In this document: positions 60,301 through 64,000 of the stretch, piece by piece
Position numbering within the stretch: position 1 is the stretch's first letter
Layout of the letters: every line of letters starts with the position of its first letter
Origin: Oasisia sp. SBJ-2009
Lineage: Eukaryota; Annelida; Polychaeta; Sabellida; Siboglinidae
DNA: 64,000 nt
Direction of reading: 5' to 3'
Assembly: GCA_964017155.1 (NCBI GenBank)
Contig: OZ024862.1
Location: 28,976,158 to 29,040,157 of the forward strand
The notes under the pieces: model-generated
The model's input: the letters and a program-made list of their open reading frames with translations, nothing else
What the model was told of the DNA's origin: nothing
Database searches by the model: none
Program-made: the position numbers and the translations under genes

Positions 60301-63300
60301 TGCAATGCGTGGAGTTGGCACACACCCTGCACCACTGACCAACTCCCAGCCGTAAGCAGCGATGTCAACAGCAGGCCGAGTCTGCTGATCTGCTGCCTTC
60401 CAGAGCAATACTTGGTAGTGTGCTCGCCGGATGTGATATGCCAAATTAGCGTCCATCGGTGGAAGAGTTTTGACACATACAGCTTTCCCTCGTGTCCTTT
60501 TGGTGTAGAGGGCATACGTGGCAGAAGCCATGCTTTCACCTGCAGCAACATCATAGAGCGAGCAAATAAATTTGCGTTCAGTCTCTAGCAACTGTTTGTG
60601 GTTAGCACTCTGTTCACCGAATACAGTGCAGAGGCCAGAGTGGTCGGCGGACTTCAGTACCTTTAGCGCCGTTGCATTGCCATGACCAAATTGGGTAGGT
60701 CACAGCATCGCAGCCTGATAATGCATGCATACCGAGCAATTGGAGGGATTTCGGACCAAGGAGCGAAACAGTTTCATTGATATTGAGGATAGCCCACACC
60801 ATCGATCTAGCTGCACACGGGCAGAACAAAGGCGTCAGTGTCATCGCTGATCACTCGTACAATATTCTTACCATTCCTTACAGCTTCCAGAAGATAACTG
60901 ATGCTTCATCATGGCTGTACATACTCTCCTCTCTTCCAACCATCGCCACGTTGTTGCCCAAATTGTATGTGAGAGAACTCTGACGAGAGGCTTCTTATTC
61001 GCTTTGCTCTACATGATGGCATCGCGGCATGGGAGGCTTGCTTGATGTTGTGATATAGTAGTTAACAGACCCTTCACCTGCACACCGGATTCGCTCATGA
61101 TCTTTTGCTGACCTGTCATCATAGCGATCGAAGATGACCAGCACTTCTGTTGGTTGGTACTGACCGAGTATGTCCTTCATGCTGTTGGCGAGATCTGAAG
61201 CAGACCCAGCACATGGCCAAACAATGTCATATAGGAGTTGGCCATCGACGATGAATATGTCTGTAGCATGTGGCTGAAGATCATCCACTTTCAGTTTAGA
61301 AACGAGAGTGGATTGTGTCTCTGTCCTCAGACATATGTATCGAGTATACGCCTCTTCTCTCCTTCCTCCTTACGTTTCTCCTCCTTCATATCATCATCAG
61401 CTGAATACATGAACTCTATGGCGAGTGTGACATGGGCACAGACGGGGTAGGACTCTGCCCAAATGGCCACTTGGTCTTCTGACATGGTTAATCCCTTCAA
61501 GCCCCCAGGCATCTTACTCTTCTTGATGTATGTTTGCCCTCCAAACTGGTCTGCAGACAAAGAATTCCGTATGCCTGGCCATCTTGGCACCAGCTGGCAA
61601 CATATGCTGCATTTCCATCACATGCCATGTACTGTATCTAGCGTCGGGAAAGCTTGCAGCAGTTATGCATGTAGCTGTCATTCTGCAGGATTGTCTTGCA
61701 CGCCATACTGTCATTGTGTTGGCGAAGCCATGTTCTTCAATCCTTTCACCAAACATGATGAGAATGAAGCTAGACATGATAATCAGGATGAAGGTGATAG
61801 TATGGAGGAAGAGGGGAGTTAGAGAGAATGGGTGAATAACATTTTCTATGAGAACGCAATGGGAATGTTTTATCTTTAAATACCAATGGTTAATAATGTA
61901 CACTGGGTCAATGCCCAAATGAAACTTATCTTTGCAAACAAGTTCTCAGTGTTTATCAGCAATTATATAATTCAGTACTTCTTACGTTATACTTTTAAAT
62001 TGTTGTACCATTTTGTGTGTCATTTCCCAAGCTTTTTGTGCTTCTTGTCAGCTGTAGTCATATACACATACATGAAGTTACAACTATTAGCTTTCCTGAA
62101 ACTCAGTCATGATGAATGTTCAATGCTGAAGAGGAATTGAAAATAAATCTTCGAGCTATTTTCGGTAGAAATGGCGGCCATCTTACATTTGTGTCACGTG
62201 ACCACAGAAAATGATTACATTAAATTCCTCATGTGTTGGTACATGTATCTCACGTATAATTAAGGCCGTGCAAGTATATACTAGTACTATATTCTTGCCC
62301 ATGTGCTAAAACGTAGGAATAGGCACAACATCGTGGCCCTTGCATATGTTTGGTTACAATGACGGCCATTTTTAAAATTACTCGGTTTTCTTGGGCGGGC
62401 ATCAGTTGATATACTTCCTTTTAAGTCCTGATATGGTAAAACATAGGAATGGACAAAACAAAATCATATTTATATAACAAAATGCAATCAAATTATGCTC
62501 GATTTTGGCTATTGTTGGTGAAAATGGCGGCCATTTTGAATTTTTGTCATGTGAACATAGTCGGACATTATTATAAACGGTTCCATTGAATTCTTCGTAC
62601 CTCAAAGCATGCGTGTATATATACCAAAATTATGTTTCTAGCATGATGTAGTGTAAAGATGAACACATTTTGAAATTTACCAGGATCACGGCAGCCATCT
62701 TGGATTTTCGTGGTTCCCACGAGTTGCCCAAGGATGGCGCATTGCCATCCCACGGATTTGAGTTCAGGGACACATAATCTATATGATTAAGCAAAAAAAC
62801 CTTAGACGACCAAACATTTCCAGGTTCCCTACAGTAGAGTATAGGGTGGCTACTCGACTAAATACTGTCTTTTCGTAAATCTCCCTGAATTAAGGATTAA
62901 AGCCGGTTCCACGGCTTGAAGCTGCTGTTATGCTGACGTATTTCGTTTGTTCACACCTGCTATATATTTTAAATGGATACGAGAAACGTTGTTATTTAAG
63001 TTGATAAATGTCACGAACAATGTATTGTATGACGTAGAAACTAATACTATTTAACGATTTATTTTTGTTTTTAAATATTTCAGTGCGGGAAGGGGTAATA
63101 ATAACAAATATGTCTCAAAATATCAAAATTTTAAATGAACAGAAAGGTAAACCACTATGGTAATTTATTCGGTTGATATGCTACGAAGTAGATAATGAAC
63201 TACACTAAGTTTCTGTGCATAGCCATTTTTATATGTCATTATAATACATTACACTGCATGATTTTTAAATGTGCATTTTTATGAAACGTAAGATAACGTT

Positions 63301-64000
63301 CAATTATCGGGGAAATCGCAGAAATTTGCAGAAGACATACGAAACGGCAGGTGTGAACAAATGAAATACGTCAGCGAAACAGCACAGGCAGAATAAAAAA
63401 GATCGTTAAGTTAAAGGGAATAAAAACACCTAATGCTAATGAATTCGTATTATATTACATCCTTATATTTATAGTCATACCCACCAAGCCAAAAAACAAG
63501 TAAAAATCCCCACTTTATGCAATGCAAGTGGGCTGTTTGAAATATGCATATTTTTGCCGCGCTTTTACGGATACTATGATGTGATGTCATAGCTGTTAAA
63601 ACGCTTAGCTCATTAAATCAGGAAATTCCGCGAGATCTGCGGGCAAGCCGTGTTTAATATAACTTGTTAAACATAAATATATTTTTATGTATTTTTAAGC
63701 ACACTTACATATAATAGTTAAAGCCTTGTTGTTATTCCCTTTAAGTTAAGAGAATATATCAGTTGCATAGTATAAATGGCGCAATATCAGTACATTAATG
63801 TAGTCAGCCTAATGCATACTTGGTTACCTGTGTTAGTTGTGTTGTCTCGGCTTAATCAAATTAGGTTCACGAATAATCCAATGGATAATATGTCACCATA
63901 ATCCTGTTGCTGGTTGAATGTTATATTAACGTGGATGTGGTTTTGTTTTTCAGATAATGCAAATGGCAAATTTAAAATCAACGAAGGTCTACGCAGTTAG
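36450..64000 (+). CDS. Secreted CAP-EGF-mucin-SEA protein gene (10 exons visible, 3' end outside the window)
   Basis: Exons: 36450-36521, 39191-39385, 39727-39853, 46904-47007, 47979-48088, 52379-52485, 53832-53939, 56534-56905, 57874-57995 and 63954 to the window end. All introns are GT-AG and the phases fit at every junction (0, 0, 1, 0, 2, 1, 1, 1, 0), giving about 454 residues so far.

Layout: signal peptide (about 1-17), N-terminal extension (18-75), CAP domain (about 75-205), Cys-rich hinge (206-238), EGF-like module (239-274), Thr/Ser mucin stalk (275-398), start of an SEA-like domain (399 on). CAP proteins (CRISP/antigen 5/PR-1) are secreted; roles range from sterol binding and immunity to venom components. 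Of the usual tetrad, H110, E146 and H163 are present, with Gln125 where GAPR-1-like members have Glu. A mucin stalk plus SEA suggests a long, glycosylated extracellular or surface protein. A transmembrane segment may follow outside the window. Confidence 0.85.
39191..39385 (+). CDS. CAP gene exon 2: propeptide-like extension and CAP start
   Basis: Acceptor TTGATTGCAG, donor ATG/GTAAGA, 65 codons, phase 0 to 0. The first ~50 residues are basic with no recognised fold. [16 protein letters not shown] (about 69-84) is the canonical opening helix of CAP domains, with the H-N-x-x-R pattern. GC content is clearly higher than in the flanking introns. Confidence 0.85.
39386..39726 (+). repeat. Intron 2 microsatellites: (CA)48 and (GTGC)9
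   Basis: The 341-bp intron is dominated by an uninterrupted CA run at about 39437-39532 and a GTGC run at about 39638-39673. Open frames through it (Thr-His or Cys-Val repeats) are artefacts of the repeats. Confidence 0.9.
39727..39853 (+). CDS. CAP gene exon 3: CAP core
   Basis: Acceptor TTTCTCAG, donor ACAG/GTAGGC, phase 0 to 1. Encodes [16 protein letters not shown], then a SSHGQ segment with the active-site-like His (residue 110), then [12 protein letters not shown]. These match the CAP core order M/I-x-W-x-x-E-L-A, A-x-x-W-A-x-x-C, H and G-Q-N-L. Confidence 0.9.
39854..41151. other. Intron 3, 5' part: no gene; CAAGATGGCC-type repeat
   Basis: CCAAGATGGCCGTCGTCACG at 40249-40268 resembles the motif repeated in the arms at 58.4-59.0 kb. 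Positions 40855-40975 carry several GCGAAAATTCGTAAG-like direct and inverted pieces. Nothing coding is recognised. Confidence 0.45.
41152..41255. repeat. 42-bp stem hairpin
   Basis: 41152-41193 and 41214-41255 are reverse complements with about three mismatches (core GACGTGAACGAGATTGGAGG), separated by a 20-bp loop. It could be a minimal palindromic MITE, or a hairpin left by an insertion. Confidence 0.9.
41515..43993 (+). mobile_element. Second THAP/P-like element with nested long inverted arms
   Basis: Terminal inverted sequence of about 105-110 bp (TTAAAG-GAAAA, AAAGGCAAC-GTTT, ACAATCC... on the left; complement on the right ending GTTGCCTTTGTTTTCCC) resembles the ends of 9690-11145: AAAGGCAA start, TTAACTCTATTAG-like block, CTGGCGTTAAAAA-like block. 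Just inside the left end, [18 protein letters not shown] at 41828 is the start of a degraded THAP domain, its second Cys replaced by Tyr. The interior has its own inverted pair, 41990-42490 and 43040-43505, sharing AATGCAAGTGATTTTATTTTATAA and GCGAATGCAGTAAATAAAGTTTA, around a ~550-bp AT-rich loop. No catalytic transposase sequence remains. Confidence 0.7.
41990..43505. repeat. Nested ~500-bp inverted repeat inside the second P-like element
   Basis: Arms about 41990-42490 and 43040-43505. Aligned landmarks are GGTTAGGTC/GACCTAACC at the outer ends, TCCTCTAACGAAGAAAAT near the middle and GGGTAGTATTCTTCTTATTG-like sequence at the inner ends. The middle of the arms (around 42125-42235 and 43265-43375) is more diverged than the ends. 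Confidence 0.8.
43994..44330 (+). repeat. ~165-bp diverged tandem units flanking the P-like element
   Basis: Units ending GTTTCATGTATGTAGATGAAATATTAA (near 44140) and ATTACATAGATTAAATATTAA (near 44310) match the sequence immediately left of the element (41440-41518, ending GTTTCATGTATTTATGTGAAATATTAA). The element therefore appears to sit within an older tandem array. Confidence 0.6.
44331..46198. other. Intron 3, 3' part: no gene seen
   Basis: AT-rich to about 44860 with a short TA run near 44462-44490. It then becomes GC-richer with isolated CpGs to 46198. No coding motif is recognised. Confidence 0.4.
46199..46634. mobile_element. MITE-like element with ~70-bp inverted ends
   Basis: CCGGTGTGGCGGTCCAGAA at 46199-46217 is inverted at 46616-46634. 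The match continues inward through ACGTCGAAGGTTARCGGTTCA and AAAGGTTAGCGGTTCA. The left end carries a 16-bp internal duplication (GTCGAGCGGTCCAGAA). No coding capacity; family not identified. Confidence 0.8.
46904..47007 (+). CDS. CAP gene exon 4: E of WYDE and CGHYTQ motif
   Basis: Acceptor TGATGTAG, donor CTCAG/GTAGGC, phase 1 to 0. Encodes [15 protein letters not shown] (Glu146), a short Cys-containing loop (C157, C161) and GHYTQ (His163), the first half of the CAP1 signature, completed by VVWA in the next exon. Confidence 0.9.
47008..47978. other. Intron 4, no feature seen
   Basis: AT-rich intron sequence without recognised repeats. Confidence 0.5.
47979..48088 (+). CDS. CAP gene exon 5: end of CAP domain
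   Basis: Acceptor CTGTCAG, donor CCAGC/GTAAGT, phase 0 to 2. [16 protein letters not shown] completes the CAP1 motif, and [11 protein letters not shown] is the CAP2 motif. Cys177, 182 and 198 are in the positions expected for CAP disulphides. Confidence 0.92.
48206..48637. mobile_element. MITE with 20-bp inverted ends in intron 5
   Basis: GGTAGGTAGTATGGATTCAA at 48206-48225 is perfectly inverted at 48618-48637. The 390-bp interior is AT-rich and non-coding. No clear target duplication was found. Confidence 0.75.
48638..49273. other. Intron 5 middle, no gene seen
   Basis: Includes a C/T-rich stretch at 48780-49040 whose open frames carry no recognised motif. Confidence 0.4.
49780..51350 (+). 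pseudogene. PIF/Harbinger DDE transposase, three exons, truncated
   Basis: Exon A (about 49780-50100) has [20 protein letters not shown], then a dimer-helix region ending [12 protein letters not shown] frameshift near 49893 and another near 50050 follow, the latter leading to [15 protein letters not shown], which ends at a GTAAGT donor. Exon B (about 50456-50558) starts GDRYESLEY and ends [13 protein letters not shown] at a GTAAGT donor. Exon C starts after TCAACAG at 51171 with [19 protein letters not shown], then [17 protein letters not shown] containing the first catalytic Asp, then [10 protein letters not shown] and a stop. The second Asp and the Glu are gone. Confidence 0.88.
50657..51025 (-). 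pseudogene. Probable C-terminal part of the Harbinger MADF/Myb-like protein
   Basis: A 122-codon minus-strand frame, rich in Ser, Asp and Lys, has a basic [11 protein letters not shown] segment and no recognised fold. Its place and strand fit the C-terminal region of the MADF partner protein of this transposon, between the transposase exons. This assignment is by context only. Confidence 0.4.
51699..51956 (-). pseudogene. MADF-like domain of the Harbinger partner protein
   Basis: On the minus strand, [19 protein letters not shown], then [17 protein letters not shown], matches the MADF pattern (L-I-x-L-x-x-x-x-x-LW, then Y, then W). In PIF/Harbinger elements this protein binds the ends and helps import the transposase. 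The frame lacks the third helix and is not joined to 50657-51025 by an evident splice. Confidence 0.6.
52099..52360 (+). repeat. 33-bp minisatellite (about 8 units), host sequence of the Harbinger insertion
   Basis: Units read TTACTTGTTGTGTGTGAGCC followed by GGTCACATTTAGG; two units are 4 bp shorter. A half unit, TTGTTGCGTGTGAGCCAGCC + ACATTTA, lies directly left of the Harbinger element at 49274-49300, so the element split one unit. The array ends about 20 bp before exon 6 of the CAP gene. Confidence 0.9.
52379..52485 (+). CDS. CAP gene exon 6: Cys-rich hinge
   Basis: Acceptor TTTGACAG, donor TGCC/GTAAGG, phase 2 to 1. Continues from CNYGPA with [15 protein letters not shown], then C-P-x5-C and DDPGEMLC. 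The Cys pairs (218/221, 227/238) form the hinge that follows CAP domains. An upstream GTGAAA at 52471 is an alternative but weaker donor. Confidence 0.88.
52757..53060. mobile_element. Small MITE with ATGGGGAACCTACA ends in intron 6
   Basis: The 14-bp end at 52757-52770 is perfectly inverted at 53047-53060. The ~275-bp interior contains GCGCGCGC and CGTAACG patches and no coding sequence. Confidence 0.65.
53558..53640. repeat. TA run followed by CATC repeats
   Basis: Intronic microsatellites at about 53560-53608 (TA) and 53614-53638 (CATC). Confidence 0.95.
53832..53939 (+). CDS. CAP gene exon 7: EGF-like module
   Basis: Acceptor AATTGCAG, donor GAGA/GTAAGT, phase 1 to 1, the symmetric class typical of EGF modules. 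Encodes [14 protein letters not shown], then [17 protein letters not shown]. Six or seven Cys are present (244, 249, 260, 262, 264, 273), with the C-x-C and F-x-G-x-x-C ending of EGF-like domains. Confidence 0.88.
54120..54520 (+). repeat. Complex GT/GC microsatellite cluster in intron 7
   Basis: GTGC and GT runs alternate over 400 bp, with a pure GT run at about 54266-54318. Several long open frames of Cys/Val or His/Thr on both strands are artefacts. Confidence 0.95.
54533..55830 (-). mobile_element. LINE relic (reverse transcriptase to C-terminus), minus strand
   Basis: Reading on the minus strand from about 55660: [20 protein letters not shown], then [19 protein letters not shown] with the first catalytic Asp. 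VTNGV (normally followed by KQGC) and a damaged stretch with [12 protein letters not shown] come next, then [19 protein letters not shown]. Next are [39 protein letters not shown] and a C-terminal region ending near 54533. The box expected as FADD is altered (FLSAGG), and several frameshifts occur, so it is inactive. It is inserted antisense in intron 7 of the CAP gene. Confidence 0.85.
55831..56533. other. Intron 7, 3' part: no feature seen
   Basis: Nothing is recognised apart from the polypyrimidine tract before exon 8. Confidence 0.4.
56534..56905 (+). CDS. CAP gene exon 8: Thr/Ser mucin stalk
   Basis: Acceptor TTTTTTACAG, donor TTTCAG/GTAAGT, phase 1 to 1, 124 codons. It starts [19 protein letters not shown] and continues as Thr/Ser-rich repeats. 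The 3' half is a 33-bp tandem repeat (units [11 protein letters not shown] at about 56720-56880). Such sequence is a substrate for O-glycosylation and makes an extended stalk. A second possible donor, AAGC/GTAAGG at 56892-56893, would remove the last four codons and change the phase, so it is not preferred. Long frames on the opposite strand are shadows. Confidence 0.85.
56906..57873. other. Intron 8, no feature seen
   Basis: AT-rich intron without recognised repeats or genes. Confidence 0.5.
57874..57995 (+). CDS. CAP gene exon 9: start of an SEA-like domain
   Basis: Acceptor GTTTCCAG, donor GCTG/GTGAGA, phase 1 to 0. Encodes [18 protein letters not shown], then [20 protein letters not shown] beta-strand-like start, then D-x-x-S/T-x-x-Y-x-x-L and an amphipathic helix, is the pattern of SEA domains, which follow mucin stalks in MUC-type and adhesion proteins. 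The autoproteolysis site (G-SVVV), if any, would lie in later exons. Confidence 0.7.
58078..58180 (+). repeat. CA/CG-rich simple repeat in intron 9
   Basis: Imperfect ACAC/ACGC run; open frames across it are artefacts. Confidence 0.85.
59318..59530 (-). pseudogene. CXC cysteine-cluster C-terminus, left arm
   Basis: Minus-strand frame with [19 protein letters not shown], then [15 protein letters not shown], and an acidic tail rich in Asp/Glu ending at a stop. The spacing of Cys (C-x5-C-x-C-x6-C-x3-C-x-C) resembles CXC/tesmin-like clusters that bind zinc. In related proteins it follows directly on the central region. Here it is cut off from it by an inverted N-terminal segment. Confidence 0.75.
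59570..60270 (+). pseudogene. N-terminal region of the nuclease-like protein, left arm
   Basis: Plus-strand sequence includes [23 protein letters not shown] (in-frame stop near 59687), then [27 protein letters not shown], a charged [16 protein letters not shown] stretch, [37 protein letters not shown] and LVSKLKVDE. It ends at the inverted junction with the central region. This is the more complete of the two N-terminal copies; it keeps the ~375 bp deleted from the right arm. Confidence 0.7.
60250..61300 (-). pseudogene. Central region with FEN/PIN-like nuclease motifs
   Basis: On the minus strand, in order: [37 protein letters not shown] and [15 protein letters not shown] (to about 61000), then [13 protein letters not shown] at about 60840-60880. 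[16 protein letters not shown] (about 60690-60750) follows, then a frameshift, then [34 protein letters not shown] and PAAPPALIH near 60260. The succession of Asp-bearing motifs (VDG; FDR..D; SDDTD; GCD) resembles the metal-binding residues of FEN1/PIN-type nucleases; this is an inference from motif order. Sequence between about 60990 and 60880 is damaged, and at least two frameshifts are present. Confidence 0.65.
61327..61590 (-). pseudogene. N-terminal region of the nuclease-like protein, right arm, deleted
   Basis: Inverted copy of 59580-59845 followed directly by the equivalent of 60218. It has [33 protein letters not shown] and [16 protein letters not shown], then a stop. Here [12 protein letters not shown] reads through without the stop found in the left arm. 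It runs in the same direction as the central region and could once have been continuous with it, but about 125 codons are missing at the junction. Confidence 0.7.
61610..61822 (+). pseudogene. CXC cysteine-cluster C-terminus, right arm
   Basis: Inverted copy of 59318-59530 with the same cluster: [34 protein letters not shown] (one Cys changed to Phe) and the acidic tail. Confidence 0.75.
62923..63384. mobile_element. MITE with GCTGACGTATTTCRTTTGTT ends
   Basis: 62932-62960 and 63347-63375 are reverse complements with one mismatch, and the pairing extends outward by GCTGTT/AACAGC. The interior is AT-rich and non-coding. Confidence 0.8.
63406..63749. mobile_element. MITE with TTAAGTTAAAGGGAATAA ends
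   Basis: The 18-bp end at 63406-63423 is perfectly inverted at 63732-63749. It starts about 20 bp after the previous MITE. Confidence 0.7.
63954..64000 (+). CDS. CAP gene exon 10 (partial, runs off the window)
   Basis: A strong acceptor, GTTTTGTTTTTCAG, precedes it. In phase 0, as required by exon 9, it reads [15 protein letters not shown] without a stop, compatible with the second part of an SEA-like domain. Phase 1 would give a stop at 63998-64000. It is partial, so the domain assignment is tentative. Confidence 0.5.
   Translation, partial: MMQMANLKSTKVYAV

Larger units (their letters stand above)
58312..62864. mobile_element. 4.5-kb palindromic element carrying a rearranged nuclease-like/CXC gene
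   Basis: Outer inverted ends start near 58312 (TTAGTCGAGTTGCC...GAACCTGGAAATGTTTGG) and end near 62864. Arms run 58312-60277 and 61284-62864; the right arm lacks about 375 bp present at 59845-60217. The loop is 60278-61283.

Pieces of one protein family are arranged as: CXC C-terminus (minus, 59530-59318), N-terminal region (plus, 59570-60270), central region (minus, 61300-60250), N-terminal region (minus, 61590-61330), CXC C-terminus (plus, 61610-61820). In the family as I recall it the order is N-terminal, central, CXC, so the copy is rearranged and cannot make the full protein. Several frameshifts are also present. Outer arms contain four diverged ~170-bp units with AAGATGGCCGCC-like cores. 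It lies in intron 9 of the CAP gene. Confidence 0.8.

Noticed and set aside
63083..63154. Possible CAP-gene exon between a TTTCAG and a GTAAAC
   Set aside because: In the phase left by exon 9 it has a TAA after four codons; the open reading needs a one-base carry-over that exon 9 does not provide.
1..64000. tRNA, rRNA or other conserved RNA genes
   Set aside because: No cloverleaf, rRNA block or snRNA signature was recognised by eye on either strand; a dedicated scan could still find one.

Overview
This window is animal nuclear DNA. It is AT-rich, its genes are split by GT-AG introns, most of it is made of dead transposons, and it shows no operons, ribosome-binding sites or CRISPR arrays. 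The mix of transposons (CR1/Rex1-like and RTE-like LINEs, PIF/Harbinger, Merlin, THAP/P-like, large C48/SWIM elements) and the CAP-EGF-mucin-SEA host gene suggest a marine invertebrate, most likely a lophotrochozoan such as a mollusc. The species cannot be fixed from the sequence.

Layout. 1-7216: a Merlin transposase relic (4640-5180) sits between two roughly 900-bp inverted arms (1715-2612 and 6312-7216), with a LINE 3' end inside. 7217-11145: small interspersed repeats, a minus-strand LINE relic, and a THAP/P-like element with an 8-bp target duplication. 11344-16311 (minus): the largest coding unit in the window, a frameshifted Ulp1/C48-protease + GATA-like finger + SWIM-finger protein with a C2H2 open frame upstream and a 35-bp tandem array. 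17040-32115: a graveyard of LINEs (at least five lineages) separated by simple-sequence arrays, including 45 copies of TGCCCC and 55 copies of AAGGT. 32331-34413: a 2.1-kb non-coding foldback palindrome.

36450-64000 (plus): the only convincing host gene. It is a secreted protein with a signal peptide, CAP (SCP/CRISP) domain, cysteine hinge, EGF-like module, Thr/Ser mucin stalk and the start of an SEA-like domain. Ten exons are visible and all nine junctions are phase-consistent; the 3' end lies beyond the window. Its introns have been filled by an RTE LINE with a perfect snapback 5' end, a second P-like foldback element, several hairpin MITEs, a PIF/Harbinger element inserted in a 33-bp minisatellite, a minus-strand LINE, and a 4.5-kb palindromic element (58312-62864).

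Best candidates for something new: (a) the C48-GATA-SWIM element at 11344-15905, an unusual domain combination; (b) the palindromic element at 58312-62864, in which a gene with FEN/PIN-like nuclease motifs and a CXC cysteine cluster has been duplicated and rearranged so that its middle third forms a loop between two inverted copies of its ends; (c) the clustering of at least five long inverted-repeat (foldback) structures in 64 kb. Identifications rest on reading motifs by eye; no database search or alignment program was run.
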